The notes: generated by a model not told the origin, from the sequence alone. A DNA stretch of 64,000 nt from Defluviimonas aquaemixtae (GCF_900302475.1 NZ_OMOQ01000001.1:372001-436000), one strand, 5' to 3'; shown: positions 44,500 to 53,993, counted from the stretch's first letter. Translations and numbers: made by a program.

Positions 44500-46527
44500 A
44501 TGACCAATCCGCTTCTTGCCCGCTGGACCGGAGATTTTGCACTGCCGCCGTTCGCGGCGATAAGCGACGCCGATTTCGCGCCTGCCTTCGAGACGGCGTT
44601 CGCCGAGGCACGAGCCATAGTCGCGACGATCGCGGAGAGCGGAGAGCCGCCGACATTCGCCAACACGATAGAGGCGATGGAGCTTGCCGAGGAGACGCTC
44701 GACCGGGTGGCAGGGGTTTTCTACAATCTCGTTGGTGCGGATTCGACGCCCGAACGCGAGGCGTTGCAGCGCGAACTCGCCCCGAAGATGGCGGCGTTTT
44801 CGTCCGAGGTCACGATGAACGCACCGCTCTTTCGTCGGATCGAGGCGCTGTGGGAGGCCCGCGACTCGCTCGGCCTCATTCCGGAACAGCGTCGCGTGCT
44901 GGAGCTTTACCACCGGATGTTCGTCCGCGCGGGCGCCGCGCTCGACGAGGCGGCGCGCAAGCGCATGTCGGAAGTGAAGGAGAGGCTCGCGGTTCTGTCG
45001 ACCGCCTTCTCCCAGAATCTTCTGGCCGACGAGCGTGATTGGGCGCTTCCACTCGCCGAGGGCGATCTCGAGGGCCTGCCGGATTTTGTCGTCGCGTCTG
45101 CCAAGGCGGCAGCCGAGGAGCGCGGGCAGGAGGGTCACGTGTTGACGCTCAACCGCTCGCTCATCGTGCCGTTCCTGCAATTCTCGACGCGCCGCGACTT
45201 GCGCGAGAAGGCATTCAAGGCATGGCTGGCGCGGGGTGCGAATGGGGGTGAGACGGACAATCGCGGCCTGGCCGCGGAAATCCTGAAGCTGAGGGAGGAG
45301 CGCGCGAAGCTTCTCGGCTACGAGAGCTTTGCAGCCTACAAGCTGGAGCCTGAGATGGCCAAGACGCCCGGCGCGGTGCGCGACCTTCTGATGCAGGTCT
45401 GGAAACCTGCCCGGGCGCGCGCCGAGGACGATGCCGCGATCCTTGCGAAGATGATGCGCGATGACGGCATCAACGGCGAGTTCGAGCCTTGGGACTGGCG
45501 CTACTACGCCGAGCGGCGGCGCAAGGCCGAGCATGACCTCGACGAGGCGGAGCTAAAGCCCTATTTCGCGCTCGACGCGATGATCGAGGCTGCCTTCGAC
45601 TGCGCGCACCGACTGTTCGGGCTGACATTCAGGCCGATCGACGCCAAGCTCTACAATCCCGACGCCCGCGCATGGGAAGTATTGCGCGACGGGCGGCATG
45701 TCGCAGTCTTCGTCGGTGACTATTTCGCCCGCGCGTCCAAGCGGTCGGGAGCGTGGTGTTCGGCCTTCCGAACCCAGCGAAAACTTGGGGGTGACCAGCG
45801 GCCGATCGTGGTCAATGTCTGCAACTTCGCCAAGCCTTCCAAAGGCAAGCCGGCGCTATTGTCCTGGGACGACGCGCGCACGCTGTTTCACGAGTTCGGC
45901 CATGCGCTGCATCAGATACTGTCGGACGTGACCTACGGTTTCATCTCCGGCACCGCCGTCGCACGCGACTTCGTCGAGTTGCCAAGCCAGCTCTACGAGC
46001 ACTGGCTGGAAGTACCCGAAGTGCTGGATCGCCATGCCCGCCACGCGACGACCGGCGAGCCGATCCCCGTGCAGCTGCGCGACCGGCTGATCGCGGCCAC
46101 GACCTACGACCAGGGCTTCGCGACCGTCGAATACCTCGCCTCGGCGCTCGTCGATCTGGCGTTCCACGAAGGCGCGGCGCCCACCGATCCGATGGCGGTC
46201 CAGGAGAAGGTGCTGGCCGAGATCGGCCTGCCGCGCGCGATCCGCATGCGCCACGCGACGCCGCATTTCGCCCATGTCTTCGCGGGCGACGGCTATTCGG
46301 CGGGCTACTACAGCTACATGTGGTCCGAGGTCATGGACGCCGACGCCTTCGAGGCGTTCCGCGAGGCGGGCGATCCGTTCGATGCCGCAACCGCGAAGCG
46401 GCTCGAGGCGCATATCCTCTCGGCCGGCGGATCGCAGGAGCCGGACGCACTCTACTCCGCCTTCCGCGGCCGGATGCCAGGGGTGGAACCGCTTTTGAAG
46501 GGCAGGGGGCTTCTTGAACCGGCGTGA
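44500..46527 (+). CDS. M3-family oligopeptidase (PrlC/Dcp type)
   Basis: A 675-residue zinc metallopeptidase. The zinc site is HEFGH at 464-468 (RTLFHEFGHALHQIL), with the third ligand expected in the following helix (GTAVARDFVELPSQLYEHW). The N-terminal start NPLLARWTGDFALPPFAAI is typical of peptidyl-dipeptidase Dcp/oligopeptidase A. It degrades short peptides in the cytoplasm. No signal peptide. Dcp and oligopeptidase A share these motifs, so the exact subtype is uncertain. Confidence 0.93.
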   Translation: MTNPLLARWTGDFALPPFAAISDADFAPAFETAFAEARAIVATIAESGEPPTFANTIEAMELAEETLDRVAGVFYNLVGADSTPEREALQRELAPKMAAFSSEVTMNAPLFRRIEALWEARDSLGLIPEQRRVLELYHRMFVRAGAALDEAARKRMSEVKERLAVLSTAFSQNLLADERDWALPLAEGDLEGLPDFVVASAKAAAEERGQEGHVLTLNRSLIVPFLQFSTRRDLREKAFKAWLARGANGGETDNRGLAAEILKLREERAKLLGYESFAAYKLEPEMAKTPGAVRDLLMQVWKPARARAEDDAAILAKMMRDDGINGEFEPWDWRYYAERRRKAEHDLDEAELKPYFALDAMIEAAFDCAHRLFGLTFRPIDAKLYNPDARAWEVLRDGRHVAVFVGDYFARASKRSGAWCSAFRTQRKLGGDQRPIVVNVCNFAKPSKGKPALLSWDDARTLFHEFGHALHQILSDVTYGFISGTAVARDFVELPSQLYEHWLEVPEVLDRHARHATTGEPIPVQLRDRLIAATTYDQGFATVEYLASALVDLAFHEGAAPTDPMAVQEKVLAEIGLPRAIRMRHATPHFAHVFAGDGYSAGYYSYMWSEVMDADAFEAFREAGDPFDAATAKRLEAHILSAGGSQEPDALYSAFRGRMPGVEPLLKGRGLLEPA

Positions 46528-46553
46528 TCCGGGCCGCGCGGCGTGAAGGACAG

Positions 46554-47633
46554 ATGACGGCCGATTTCCTCATTGTCGGGGGCGGGATCGCCGGCATCTC
46601 GGCCGCCGCGCGCCTGTCGCACTTGGGCGCTGTGACGCTTGTGGAGGCCGAGGGTCACCTTGCCTACCACGCTTCTGGTCGCTCGGCCGCGCTTTACGAG
46701 CCGAATTACGGACCTGCCCCGGTCGCCAATCTGTCTCGGGCCAGCGAGGGGCATCTTCGCGAAGAGGGCGGTGGCGTCCTTTCCAAGCGCGGCCTGTTGC
46801 TCGTCGCGGGCCAGTACGAACGCTCCGCATTCGACGCCGACCGCAGATCGATGGCGATGGATGACATGAGCCTTGTTGAAGCGCGGGGGCTCGTGCCGAT
46901 CCTCGACCCTGCCGCTGTCGCCTTCACCGCCTTCGGCGATCATGCGTGGGATATCGACACCGACCGCCTGATCCAGAACTTCGCCCGCGCCGCGCGCGCG
47001 AACAAGGCGCGGATCGTGACCGGTCGCCGCGTCACCGCCATCGCCCGCGCAGACGGGCGTTGGCACGTCGAGGCGGGCGGCGCGATCTACGCCGCCCGTT
47101 TCATCGTAAACGCCGCAGGTGCCTGGGCGGACGAGGTCGCGCGGATGGCGGGGGTCCGTCCCATCGGTCTCGCGCCGCTTCGCCGCTCGATGGCCCGAAT
47201 CGCCGCGCCCGGCCGGCGCGACGTTGCCGCGTGGCCGATGATCTTCGGCACCGGCGAAAGCTGGTACGCCAAGCCCGATGCCGGTGCGCTGATTGTTTCC
47301 TCGGCGGAGGAGGCCCCCTCGCATCCTCACGACGCCTGGGCCGATGACATGGTGCTCGCCGAAGGGCTCGCGCGCTACGAGGCGCACGTGACAGAACCGG
47401 TCACGCGCCCGATTGCCACATGGGCTGGACTCCGTACCTTCGCGCCGGACCGCGTGCTGGTCATCGGCCGCGACTCCAGCCAGCCCGATTTTCTCTGGCT
47501 CGCCGGGCAGGGCGGATACGGTTTCCAGACTGCACCGGCGGCCAGCCGGCTTCTCGCCGACCTCGTCGCCGGCCGGTCCCCGGAAATCGACGCCGCAATC
47601 ATCGAGACTCTTTCGCCGAAGCGCTTTTCGTGA
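46554..47633 (+). CDS. FAD-dependent oxidoreductase (DAO family)
   Basis: A 359-residue protein with dinucleotide site FLIVGGGIAGISAAARL at residue 5 and the FAD-binding segments AEGHLAYHASGRSAALYEPNYG and FLWLAGQGGYGFQTAPAASRLLADL near the end. This is the glycine/D-amino-acid oxidase fold; it likely oxidises an amine or 2-hydroxy/amino acid. The SGRSAAxxxxNYG variant is common in D-amino-acid dehydrogenase-like proteins. ATG 46554 follows GAAGGA and is preferred to the upstream GTG. Substrate unknown. Confidence 0.88.
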   Translation: MTADFLIVGGGIAGISAAARLSHLGAVTLVEAEGHLAYHASGRSAALYEPNYGPAPVANLSRASEGHLREEGGGVLSKRGLLLVAGQYERSAFDADRRSMAMDDMSLVEARGLVPILDPAAVAFTAFGDHAWDIDTDRLIQNFARAARANKARIVTGRRVTAIARADGRWHVEAGGAIYAARFIVNAAGAWADEVARMAGVRPIGLAPLRRSMARIAAPGRRDVAAWPMIFGTGESWYAKPDAGALIVSSAEEAPSHPHDAWADDMVLAEGLARYEAHVTEPVTRPIATWAGLRTFAPDRVLVIGRDSSQPDFLWLAGQGGYGFQTAPAASRLLADLVAGRSPEIDAAIIETLSPKRFS

Positions 47634-47676
47634 CACTCTTGCGCCAAGAGCAAGAACACGAGCAGGGGACAGCGAA

Positions 47677-48447
47677 ATGGGACAGATCGGGCGAATTCTC
47701 GCAACAATAGCCCTCATCGCGGTGACCGGATGTGGCGGTGGCGGCAAGGTCGCCGGCATCCCGAACCGCTTCAGCGACATCGATCCCTATGACTGGAGCG
47801 GCATCACGCCCGCGCATCACCCGGTCCACGGCATCGACGTCTCGCGCTATCAGGGCGACATCGACTGGCGCAAGGTTAGGCGATCTGGGGTGGCCTTCGC
47901 CTTCATTAAGTCGACCGAGGGCGGTGATCACGCCGATCCGATGTTCAAGGCGAACTGGCGGGGCGCGGGCCGCGCCGGCGTGCCGCGCGGCGCCTATCAC
48001 TTTTTCTATCTCTGCCGGCCCGCAGCCGAGCAGGCGCGCTGGTTCATCGCCAACGTGCCGCGCAGCCGGGGCGCGCTGCCGCCGGTGCTGGACGTCGAAT
48101 GGAACCACCAGTCCCGCACCTGCCGCCTGCGGCCGGACCCCGCACACATCCGGGCCGAGATCCGCGCCTTCCAGAGCCTCGTCGGCGCGCATTACGGGCA
48201 GCGGCCGATCATCTACACCTCGGTCGATTTCTGGCGCGACAACGAGCTTTCGAAGCTCGGCGGCGAGGAATTCTGGCTGCGCTCCGTCGCGGGCCATCCG
48301 CGCGACATCTACAAGGGCCAGCGCTGGAGCTTCTGGCAATATACCGGCACCGGCATCGTGCCCGGCATCTCGGGCAAGGCGGATCTCAACACCTTCGCCG
48401 GCTCCGAGGCGCAGTGGGCCTCCTGGCTCGCACGCCGCCGCCTCTGA
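47677..48447 (+). CDS. GH25 lysozyme-family lipoprotein
   Basis: From ATG 47677 the 256-residue protein has a lipoprotein signal (ATIALIAVTGC) and a GH25 muramidase domain: HGIDVSRYQGDIDWRKV, FAFIKSTEGGDHADPMF, PRGAYHFFYLC, the catalytic pair in VLDVEWNHQ and IYTSVDFWRDNEL. It should cleave the MurNAc-GlcNAc bond in peptidoglycan from the periplasmic side of a membrane. No cell-wall-binding repeats are attached. The upstream in-frame extension belongs to an antisense-like frame over the oxidoreductase. Confidence 0.9.
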   Translation: MGQIGRILATIALIAVTGCGGGGKVAGIPNRFSDIDPYDWSGITPAHHPVHGIDVSRYQGDIDWRKVRRSGVAFAFIKSTEGGDHADPMFKANWRGAGRAGVPRGAYHFFYLCRPAAEQARWFIANVPRSRGALPPVLDVEWNHQSRTCRLRPDPAHIRAEIRAFQSLVGAHYGQRPIIYTSVDFWRDNELSKLGGEEFWLRSVAGHPRDIYKGQRWSFWQYTGTGIVPGISGKADLNTFAGSEAQWASWLARRRL

Positions 48448-48546
48448 CTAGGCTTGCCGCCGCGAGACGGCCTGATTTGAGCGAGGTCAAGGCCGTCTCC
48501 GCGCTCGCATGCGATCCGTGCGTCAAAGGACATCGCGGAGGCGGAG

Positions 48547-48885
48547 ATGAGTTACCGGAACGAAATCGACAGGACGCGCGCCGAACTGCGCGCGCTTCAC
48601 AAGGCCATTCCTGCGGCGGCAGGCGCGTTCGGCGCGCTGTCGAATGCGGTGAAGGAGAACGGGCCGCTGAGCGTGAAGGAAAAGGAGTACGTCGCGCTCG
48701 GCATGGCCGTGGCTTTGCGCTGCGAGCCCTGCATCGATTTCCATGTCGAGGCGCTGATGAAGGCGGGCGCCACGCGCGAGGAACTCGGGGACGTCCTCGC
48801 CATGGCGGTCCAGATGGGCGGTGGCCCGACGCTGATGTATTCCGCACGCGCGCTCGCCTGCTGGGACGAGCTGGCTGCGGAATAA
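48547..48885 (+). CDS. Carboxymuconolactone decarboxylase/AhpD-family protein
   Basis: A 112-residue small helical protein with the AhpD-like redox site LRCEPCIDFH (Cys59, Cys62, His66) after KEKEYVALGMAVA and before ALMKAGATREELGDVLAMAVQMGGGP. The CxxC plus His set suggests peroxidase or thiol-disulfide activity rather than lactone decarboxylation. A GGAGGCGGAG site precedes ATG 48547. It converges with the dimethylglycine dehydrogenase-like gene. Confidence 0.92.
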   Translation: MSYRNEIDRTRAELRALHKAIPAAAGAFGALSNAVKENGPLSVKEKEYVALGMAVALRCEPCIDFHVEALMKAGATREELGDVLAMAVQMGGGPTLMYSARALACWDELAAE

Positions 48886-48902
48886 GGGCGGCAGCCCGCC
48901 CC

Positions 48903-48954
48903 GACTTCATCTTGCCGCAAATACCTCGGGGGTCCGGGGGCAGGGCCCCCGGCC
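48903..48954 (-). repeat. Extragenic element, copy 3 (inverted), with strong hairpin
   Basis: Read on the minus strand, GGGGGCCCTGCCCCCGGACC leads into CCGAGGTATTTGCGGCAAG and ATGAAG. It shares the GAGGTATTT..GGCAAG..GAAG core of the two copies at 42825 and 44410 but carries a larger GC hairpin: CCGGGGGC (48934-48941) with GCCCCCGG (48945-48952). Between two convergent genes, it may act as a shared terminator. Confidence 0.7.
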
Positions 48955-48966
48955 TCGCCGGCCGCG

Positions 48967-51465
48967 TCAGCCGTTGACGCGGATGCGCTCGTTCTTCGGA
49001 TCGAACGGGCTGTCCTCGACCACTTCGGCATCCCATTCCTGCCTGAGCATCCGCACCTTCAGCTTGGTTCCGACCTCGGCCAGCTCCGGGCTGACGTAGC
49101 CCATGCCGATCTGCTTGCCGAAGGCGACCGACCAGCCGCCCGAGGTCAGGCGGCCGACCTTCTTGCCGCCCGACAGCAGCGCCTCCTTGCCCCAGGGATC
49201 GGTGTCGTCCGGCCCGTCGATCAGCACGGTTACGCATTTGAACCGCACGCCGGTGTCGATCATCGCCTGTTTGCCCCGGAATTCCTTCGACAGGTCGATG
49301 AAGCGGTCAAGCCCGGCCTCCATCGGCGTCGCGTCGCGGCCAAGCTCGGTACCGAAGGCGCGGTAGGATTTCTCCTGACGCAGCCAGTTCTGGGCTCGGG
49401 CGCCGACGAGCTTCATGCCATGTTTTGCGCCTGCCTCGAGGAGCAGGTCCCAGAGGTAGCGCTGCATTTCGATCGGGTGGTGCAACTCCCAGCCGAGTTC
49501 GCCCGTATAGGCCACGCGGATCGCGTTGACCGGGCACATGCCAAGTTCGATCTTGCGTGCCGAGAGCCAGGGGAAGCGCTTGTTCGAGAGCGCGGTTTCC
49601 GGGTCGGCATCCTTGATGATCTCTTTCAGGATGTCGCGCGACTTCGGACCGGCGATGGCGAAGACGCCCCACTGGGTCGTGACGTCGTGGATATCGACAT
49701 GCGCGCCGCCATTCGCGATGAAGTCCTCGGCCGATTTCTTCAGGTAGTCCGCGTCGTAGGCGGTCCAGGCCCCGGCCGAGACGAGGTAGTAGTCGTTCTC
49801 ACCGTTCCTGACGATCGTGTATTCCGTCCGCGTCGTGCCCGCTTCCGTCAGCGCGTAGGTCAGGTTGATGCGACCGACCTTTGGCAAAGCGTTGCAGGTG
49901 AACCAGTCGAGGAACGCCGTCGCGCCCGGGCCGCGCACGATGTGCTTGGTAAACGCGGTCGCGTCGATGAGGCCGGCGGTCTCGCGGATCGCCTTTGCCT
50001 CGTCCACTGCATACTGCCACCAGCCGCCACGCCGGAACGACCGCGAGTCGTGGTCGAAGCTCTCGGGCGCGTCCTTCGGCCCGTAATAGTTCGGACGCTC
50101 CCAGCCGTTCACCTGGCCGAACTGCGCGCCGAGAGCCTTCTGGCGGTCATAGGCGGGCGCGGTGCGCAAGGGGCGGCAGGCTTCGCGCTCTTCGTCGGGA
50201 TGGTGGAGGATGAAGACGTGGGAATAGCACTCCTCGTTCTTCCGTGCAGCGTATTCGGACGTCATCCAAGAACCGTAGCGCTTCGGGTCGAGCGAGGCCA
50301 TGTCGATCTCGGCCTCGCCTTCCGTCATCATCTGGGCGAGGTAGTGGCCGGTGCCGCCCGCCGCCGTGATCCCGAAGGAAAAGCCCTCGGCCAGCCACAT
50401 GTTGCGCAGCCCCGGCGCGGGGCCGACCAGCGGGTTGCCGTCCGGCGTGTAGCAGATCGGGCCATTGAAATCGTCCTTCAGGCCCACCTCCTCGGAGGAT
50501 GGGATCCGGTGGATCATCGACATGTATTCCTCCTCGATCCGCTCCAGATCGAGCGGGAAGAGGTCGGCGCGGAAGCTTTCCGGCACGTCGTAGCAGAACC
50601 GGGCCGGCGCGCCGTGTTCGTAGGGCCCGAGGATCCAGCCGCCGCGCTCCTCGCGGACGTACCACTTGGCGTCGGCGTCGCGCAGGACGGGGTGTTCGGG
50701 GTTGTTCTTGCGGTACTCCTGCAGCATCGGGTCCGGTTCGGTCACGATGTACTGGTGCTCGACCGGAATCGCCGGGATCTTGATGCCGAGAAGCCGCGCG
50801 GTGCGCTGGGCGTGGTTGCCCGTGGCGGTCACGACGTGCTCGGCGCGTACTTCGGTCTGCTCGTCGGAGGGCACGAGGTTGCCACCCTTCTCGACCATCT
50901 TCGTCAGTGTCACGATCCATTCCGACCCGGTCCAGCGGTAGGCATCGACCTGCCACTTGCGCTCGATCGTCACGCCGTGTTGGCGGGCGCCCTTGGCCAT
51001 CGCCTGGGTCACGTCGGCGGGGTTGATGTAGCCGTCCTGCGGGTGGAACAGCGCGCCTTTCAGGTCGTCTGACCGGACAAGCGGCCAGCGCTCCTTGATC
51101 TGCGCCGGTGTCAGGAATTCGTGGTAGACGTCGGCGGTTTCGGCCACGGACGAGTAAAGCATGTATTCGTCCATCCGCGCGTCGGTCTGGGCCATGCGCA
51201 GATTGCCCACGATGTAGAATCCCGCGTTCAACCCGGTCTCGGCCTCGAGCGTCTTGTAGAAGTCGACTGAATACTTGTGGATGTGAGTGGTGGCATAGGA
51301 CATGTTGAACAGCGGCAGGAGCCCCGCGGCGTGCCAGGTCGAGCCCGAGGTCAGTTCGTCCCGCTCGACCAGCATCGTATCCCAGCCCGCCTTGGCCAGG
51401 TGATAGGCAATCCCTGCTCCGACGGCACCGCCGCCTACGACAAGGGCTTTGACATGGGTTTTCAT
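48967..51465 (-). CDS. Dimethylglycine/sarcosine dehydrogenase-like FAD-GcvT fusion
   Basis: From ATG 51465 (preceded by GAGGAG) the protein has 832 residues. The N-terminal DAO domain shows LVVGGGAVGAGIAYHLAK (8-25) and SGSTWHAAGLLP with His45, the position of covalent FAD attachment in dimethylglycine and sarcosine dehydrogenases. A FAO_M-type linker follows (~380-450), then a GcvT aminomethyltransferase-like folate domain from ~470 (GPGATAFLDWFTCNALPKVGRI; GELGWELHHPIEMQRYLWD). It demethylates an N-methylglycine, passing the C1 unit to tetrahydrofolate. Betaine and choline breakdown in marine alphaproteobacteria uses such enzymes. Dimethylglycine versus sarcosine is not decidable from sequence alone. 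Confidence 0.9.
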   Translation of the reverse strand: MKTHVKALVVGGGAVGAGIAYHLAKAGWDTMLVERDELTSGSTWHAAGLLPLFNMSYATTHIHKYSVDFYKTLEAETGLNAGFYIVGNLRMAQTDARMDEYMLYSSVAETADVYHEFLTPAQIKERWPLVRSDDLKGALFHPQDGYINPADVTQAMAKGARQHGVTIERKWQVDAYRWTGSEWIVTLTKMVEKGGNLVPSDEQTEVRAEHVVTATGNHAQRTARLLGIKIPAIPVEHQYIVTEPDPMLQEYRKNNPEHPVLRDADAKWYVREERGGWILGPYEHGAPARFCYDVPESFRADLFPLDLERIEEEYMSMIHRIPSSEEVGLKDDFNGPICYTPDGNPLVGPAPGLRNMWLAEGFSFGITAAGGTGHYLAQMMTEGEAEIDMASLDPKRYGSWMTSEYAARKNEECYSHVFILHHPDEEREACRPLRTAPAYDRQKALGAQFGQVNGWERPNYYGPKDAPESFDHDSRSFRRGGWWQYAVDEAKAIRETAGLIDATAFTKHIVRGPGATAFLDWFTCNALPKVGRINLTYALTEAGTTRTEYTIVRNGENDYYLVSAGAWTAYDADYLKKSAEDFIANGGAHVDIHDVTTQWGVFAIAGPKSRDILKEIIKDADPETALSNKRFPWLSARKIELGMCPVNAIRVAYTGELGWELHHPIEMQRYLWDLLLEAGAKHGMKLVGARAQNWLRQEKSYRAFGTELGRDATPMEAGLDRFIDLSKEFRGKQAMIDTGVRFKCVTVLIDGPDDTDPWGKEALLSGGKKVGRLTSGGWSVAFGKQIGMGYVSPELAEVGTKLKVRMLRQEWDAEVVEDSPFDPKNERIRVNG

Positions 51466-51676
51466 GAGCCGACTCCTCGGAGCTTCAAAATTGGACCCTA
51501 TCTGCCAGAGCAGCAAAAACGCGGAAAGGTCAGCCCGACCTAACGCGTAGGAAAAACGACATGCGCGGGCGTCGCCCGCAGACTTGACGCTTGGCGCGGT
51601 CGAAAAGCGCTCGACCGGGTCAGGTGCGCCGACTAAACCTTGACCAGATTTCGAACGGACGTAGGAGGGATGACGA
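51466..51676. promoter_or_regulatory. Divergent intergenic region
   Basis: 211 bases separate the dehydrogenase from the quinone oxidoreductase. It holds a short GCGGGCG/CGCCCGC inverted repeat (about 51564-51579) and a GGAGG site before ATG 51677. No riboswitch or known operator was recognised. Confidence 0.4.
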
Positions 51677-52651
51677 ATGGCGCGCACAGTGGTGATCGAG
51701 GTCCACGGCGGGCCGGAGGTTCTGAAACTCGTCGAACGTCCCGTTGCTGATCCCGGCCCGGGCGAAATCCGCATTGCCCAGAAGTCCTGCGGGCTGAACT
51801 ACATCGACGTCTATCAGCGCATGGGGCTCTACAAGCTGACGCTGCCTTCGGCCTTGGGGATGGAGGCCGCGGGCGTGGTCGAGGCGGTAGGTGAGGGCGT
51901 CACCCACCTCAAGGAGGGCGACCGCGCGGCCTATGCTGCCAGCCCGCCCGGCGCCTATACCGAAGCGCGCGTGATGCCCGCCGGGCAGGTCTGTCCGCTG
52001 CCCGACGGCATCTCCTTTGAAGAGGGCGCGGCGATGATGCTCAAGGGGCTGACCGTCGACTATCTATTCAGCCGCACGACGCCAATTTCGAAGGGCGATT
52101 GGGTGCTTTTCCACGCCGCCGCCGGTGGCGTGGGGCTGATCGCCTGCCAATGGGCGAAATCCGAGGGCATCGAATTGATCGCGACCGCCGGTTCGGACGC
52201 GAAATGCCAGATGGCGCTTGATCATGGCGCCGCCCATGCGATCAACTACCGGACCGAGGATTTCGCCAAGCGCGTGCGCGAAATCACGAATGGGCGCGGA
52301 GTCGACGTCGTGATGGATTCGGTCGGCAAGGACACGTTCGAGGGCTCGCTGAACTCGCTGCGGCCGCTCGGCATGATGATCTCGTTCGGCAACGCCTCCG
52401 GCCCCGTGCCGCCTGTCGACATCCTGACGCTCGCCGCGCGAGGATCGCTGAAGATCACGCGGCCCACGCTCTTCACGCATATCGGCGATCACGCGACCTG
52501 CCAAGAGATGGCGGGGCGGCTATTCACGAAGGTGAATTCGGGCGCCGTCAAGATCGAGATCGGGCAGCGGTTCGCGCTCGATCAGATCGCTGAGGCCCAT
52601 CGCGCGCTCGAGGCACGCAGGACGACCGGTTCGACGGTGCTGACGCTTTAG
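51677..52651 (+). CDS. NADPH:quinone oxidoreductase (zinc-free MDR family)
   Basis: A 324-residue medium-chain reductase. IEVHGGPEVLKLVERPV and CGLNYIDVYQRMGLY are the QOR N-terminus; ALGMEAAGVVEAVGEGV, the cofactor site AAAGGVGLIACQWAKSEG and DSVGKDTFEGSLNSLRPLG follow. The zinc-binding cysteines of alcohol dehydrogenases are absent. It should reduce quinones or enals with NADPH in the cytoplasm. GTAGGAGGG precedes ATG 51677. Confidence 0.93.
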   Translation: MARTVVIEVHGGPEVLKLVERPVADPGPGEIRIAQKSCGLNYIDVYQRMGLYKLTLPSALGMEAAGVVEAVGEGVTHLKEGDRAAYAASPPGAYTEARVMPAGQVCPLPDGISFEEGAAMMLKGLTVDYLFSRTTPISKGDWVLFHAAAGGVGLIACQWAKSEGIELIATAGSDAKCQMALDHGAAHAINYRTEDFAKRVREITNGRGVDVVMDSVGKDTFEGSLNSLRPLGMMISFGNASGPVPPVDILTLAARGSLKITRPTLFTHIGDHATCQEMAGRLFTKVNSGAVKIEIGQRFALDQIAEAHRALEARRTTGSTVLTL

Positions 52652-52654
52652 GCG

Positions 52655-53878
52655 TCACTCGCCGACCTTGCAGCGCTTGCCAAGCTGGGAGCCGCCGCAA
52701 TTTCCGGCGCCAAACGCGTTGACCTTGATCGTCCGTTCGCCGCCTGCGGGACGGATCGGCCCGCCCGTTTCGGGATCGGGCTGGCTGGCGCCGAGACCGA
52801 ACCGGCCGAGAATGCCGGTGAGCAGTCCAAGCGCGCCGGCCGAAGGTTCGCCGGTCGCCTCTGGCACCGATACTGCTGCCGCCTGCGCCTCCGGCGCGGC
52901 GGACATCTTCTCGATCAGGCTCCGCATCTCCTCGAGCTTGGCCTTGCCGGTCTCGTATTCCGCCGCGTCTATCGACCCTACCCGCCGGCTCAGTTCGAGC
53001 GCGGCTTCTTTCATCTTGAATTGCGTCTCAATCGCTTCGGTCCGCTGGTCGTGCGCGGCCTCCCGGACGCGCCGGTCCGCCTCGGCCTTCTGGTTTTCGG
53101 GCGCAACCTCGGTCGCGTCGCTGCCGATCCCTGCGACGGGCACTTCCAGCATGCGGTTCAGCCGGTCGTAGTCGATCTGGTTCAGGAGGTCGACGATCGT
53201 CGCCTCGTCGGCGCGGGCGCGGACCGAGATACGGATTTCCTCGCCAATCTTGCCCGTGAAGGCCCGGTAGTCACGTTCGCTTGCGCCTGCGCCGAAAAGG
53301 CCAAGCTCCTCCCGGAAGGTCACGCCGCTGACGATCGCGAACCCCTCCTTGCCGTTCATCGCCTCGAGATTGCTGGCCGCCATCTTCATCGCCATCCCGG
53401 CGAGGCCGCCCGCATCGCCCGGCGTCAGGCGGGTGAGCTGAAGCGAGACGAGGTCGTCCGGGCTTTCGTAGACATAGATCTCCGACTGCTGGCGGCGGAT
53501 CCGCGCCGCATCGTCGGCCTTGCCGAGCGCCTTCAGGACCGGGTCGTCCGCGATTTCCTCTGGCAGGAGGTCCGTCGCCGATTTCGCCTGCTTAGAAAGC
53601 AAGACGCGGTCTGCATCGCTCCAGTCGCGCCTCGTCCAGCCCTCGGGCGCGTCGGGGAGATGTCTGCGCATCGGCCCGGCGAGCAGGTCGCGCCGCTCGG
53701 CCGCTTTCGCCATCGCGTCCTGCTGGCTGAGGAACCGGCCGGAAATCGTCTGTCTGTAGGCGTCGAAGCCGAACATGCCCGGCCCCTCCCCGGACAGCCT
53801 TGCCTGGTTCACGTAGTCGACGCCCGCGACCGCGACCCCGGCGATCACGACGAACGCACCCAGAAATATTTTCGACAC
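52655..53878 (-). CDS. Membrane-anchored protein of unknown function
   Basis: I do not recognise this 407-residue protein (from GTG 53878; a start 36 bases upstream is possible). One N-terminal hydrophobic segment (IFLGAFVVIAGVAVAGVDYV) would anchor or export it. The body is soluble; residues ~255-320 are strongly charged and helix-forming (KAEADRRVREAAHDQRTEAIE; YETGKAKLEEMRSLIEKM), a likely coiled coil. It ends with a Gly/Cys-rich tail, FGAGNCGGSQLGKRCKVGE, with two cysteines. It sits 3 bases from the convergent quinone reductase and follows the hydroxyacid dehydrogenase on the same strand across 115 bases. Confidence 0.75.
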   Translation of the reverse strand: MSKIFLGAFVVIAGVAVAGVDYVNQARLSGEGPGMFGFDAYRQTISGRFLSQQDAMAKAAERRDLLAGPMRRHLPDAPEGWTRRDWSDADRVLLSKQAKSATDLLPEEIADDPVLKALGKADDAARIRRQQSEIYVYESPDDLVSLQLTRLTPGDAGGLAGMAMKMAASNLEAMNGKEGFAIVSGVTFREELGLFGAGASERDYRAFTGKIGEEIRISVRARADEATIVDLLNQIDYDRLNRMLEVPVAGIGSDATEVAPENQKAEADRRVREAAHDQRTEAIETQFKMKEAALELSRRVGSIDAAEYETGKAKLEEMRSLIEKMSAAPEAQAAAVSVPEATGEPSAGALGLLTGILGRFGLGASQPDPETGGPIRPAGGERTIKVNAFGAGNCGGSQLGKRCKVGE

Positions 53879-53993
53879 AGGCTCGGACCCCCGCAACGTT
53901 GTCACCGCCCGCAAAAGTCGCGCTGAAAGGCGGCTTCAATAAGGCTGCGAGGGGAAATTTTCACGCAGTTCGGAAACGGTTACGAGGTCCGCT

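Noticed and set aside
49420..51072. 550-residue plus-strand open frame
   Set aside because: Exactly antisense to the dimethylglycine dehydrogenase-like gene, whose motifs are unambiguous.
51466..51676. Glycine riboswitch before the dehydrogenase
   Set aside because: No conserved tandem aptamer sequence was recognised; only a short GC hairpin is present.
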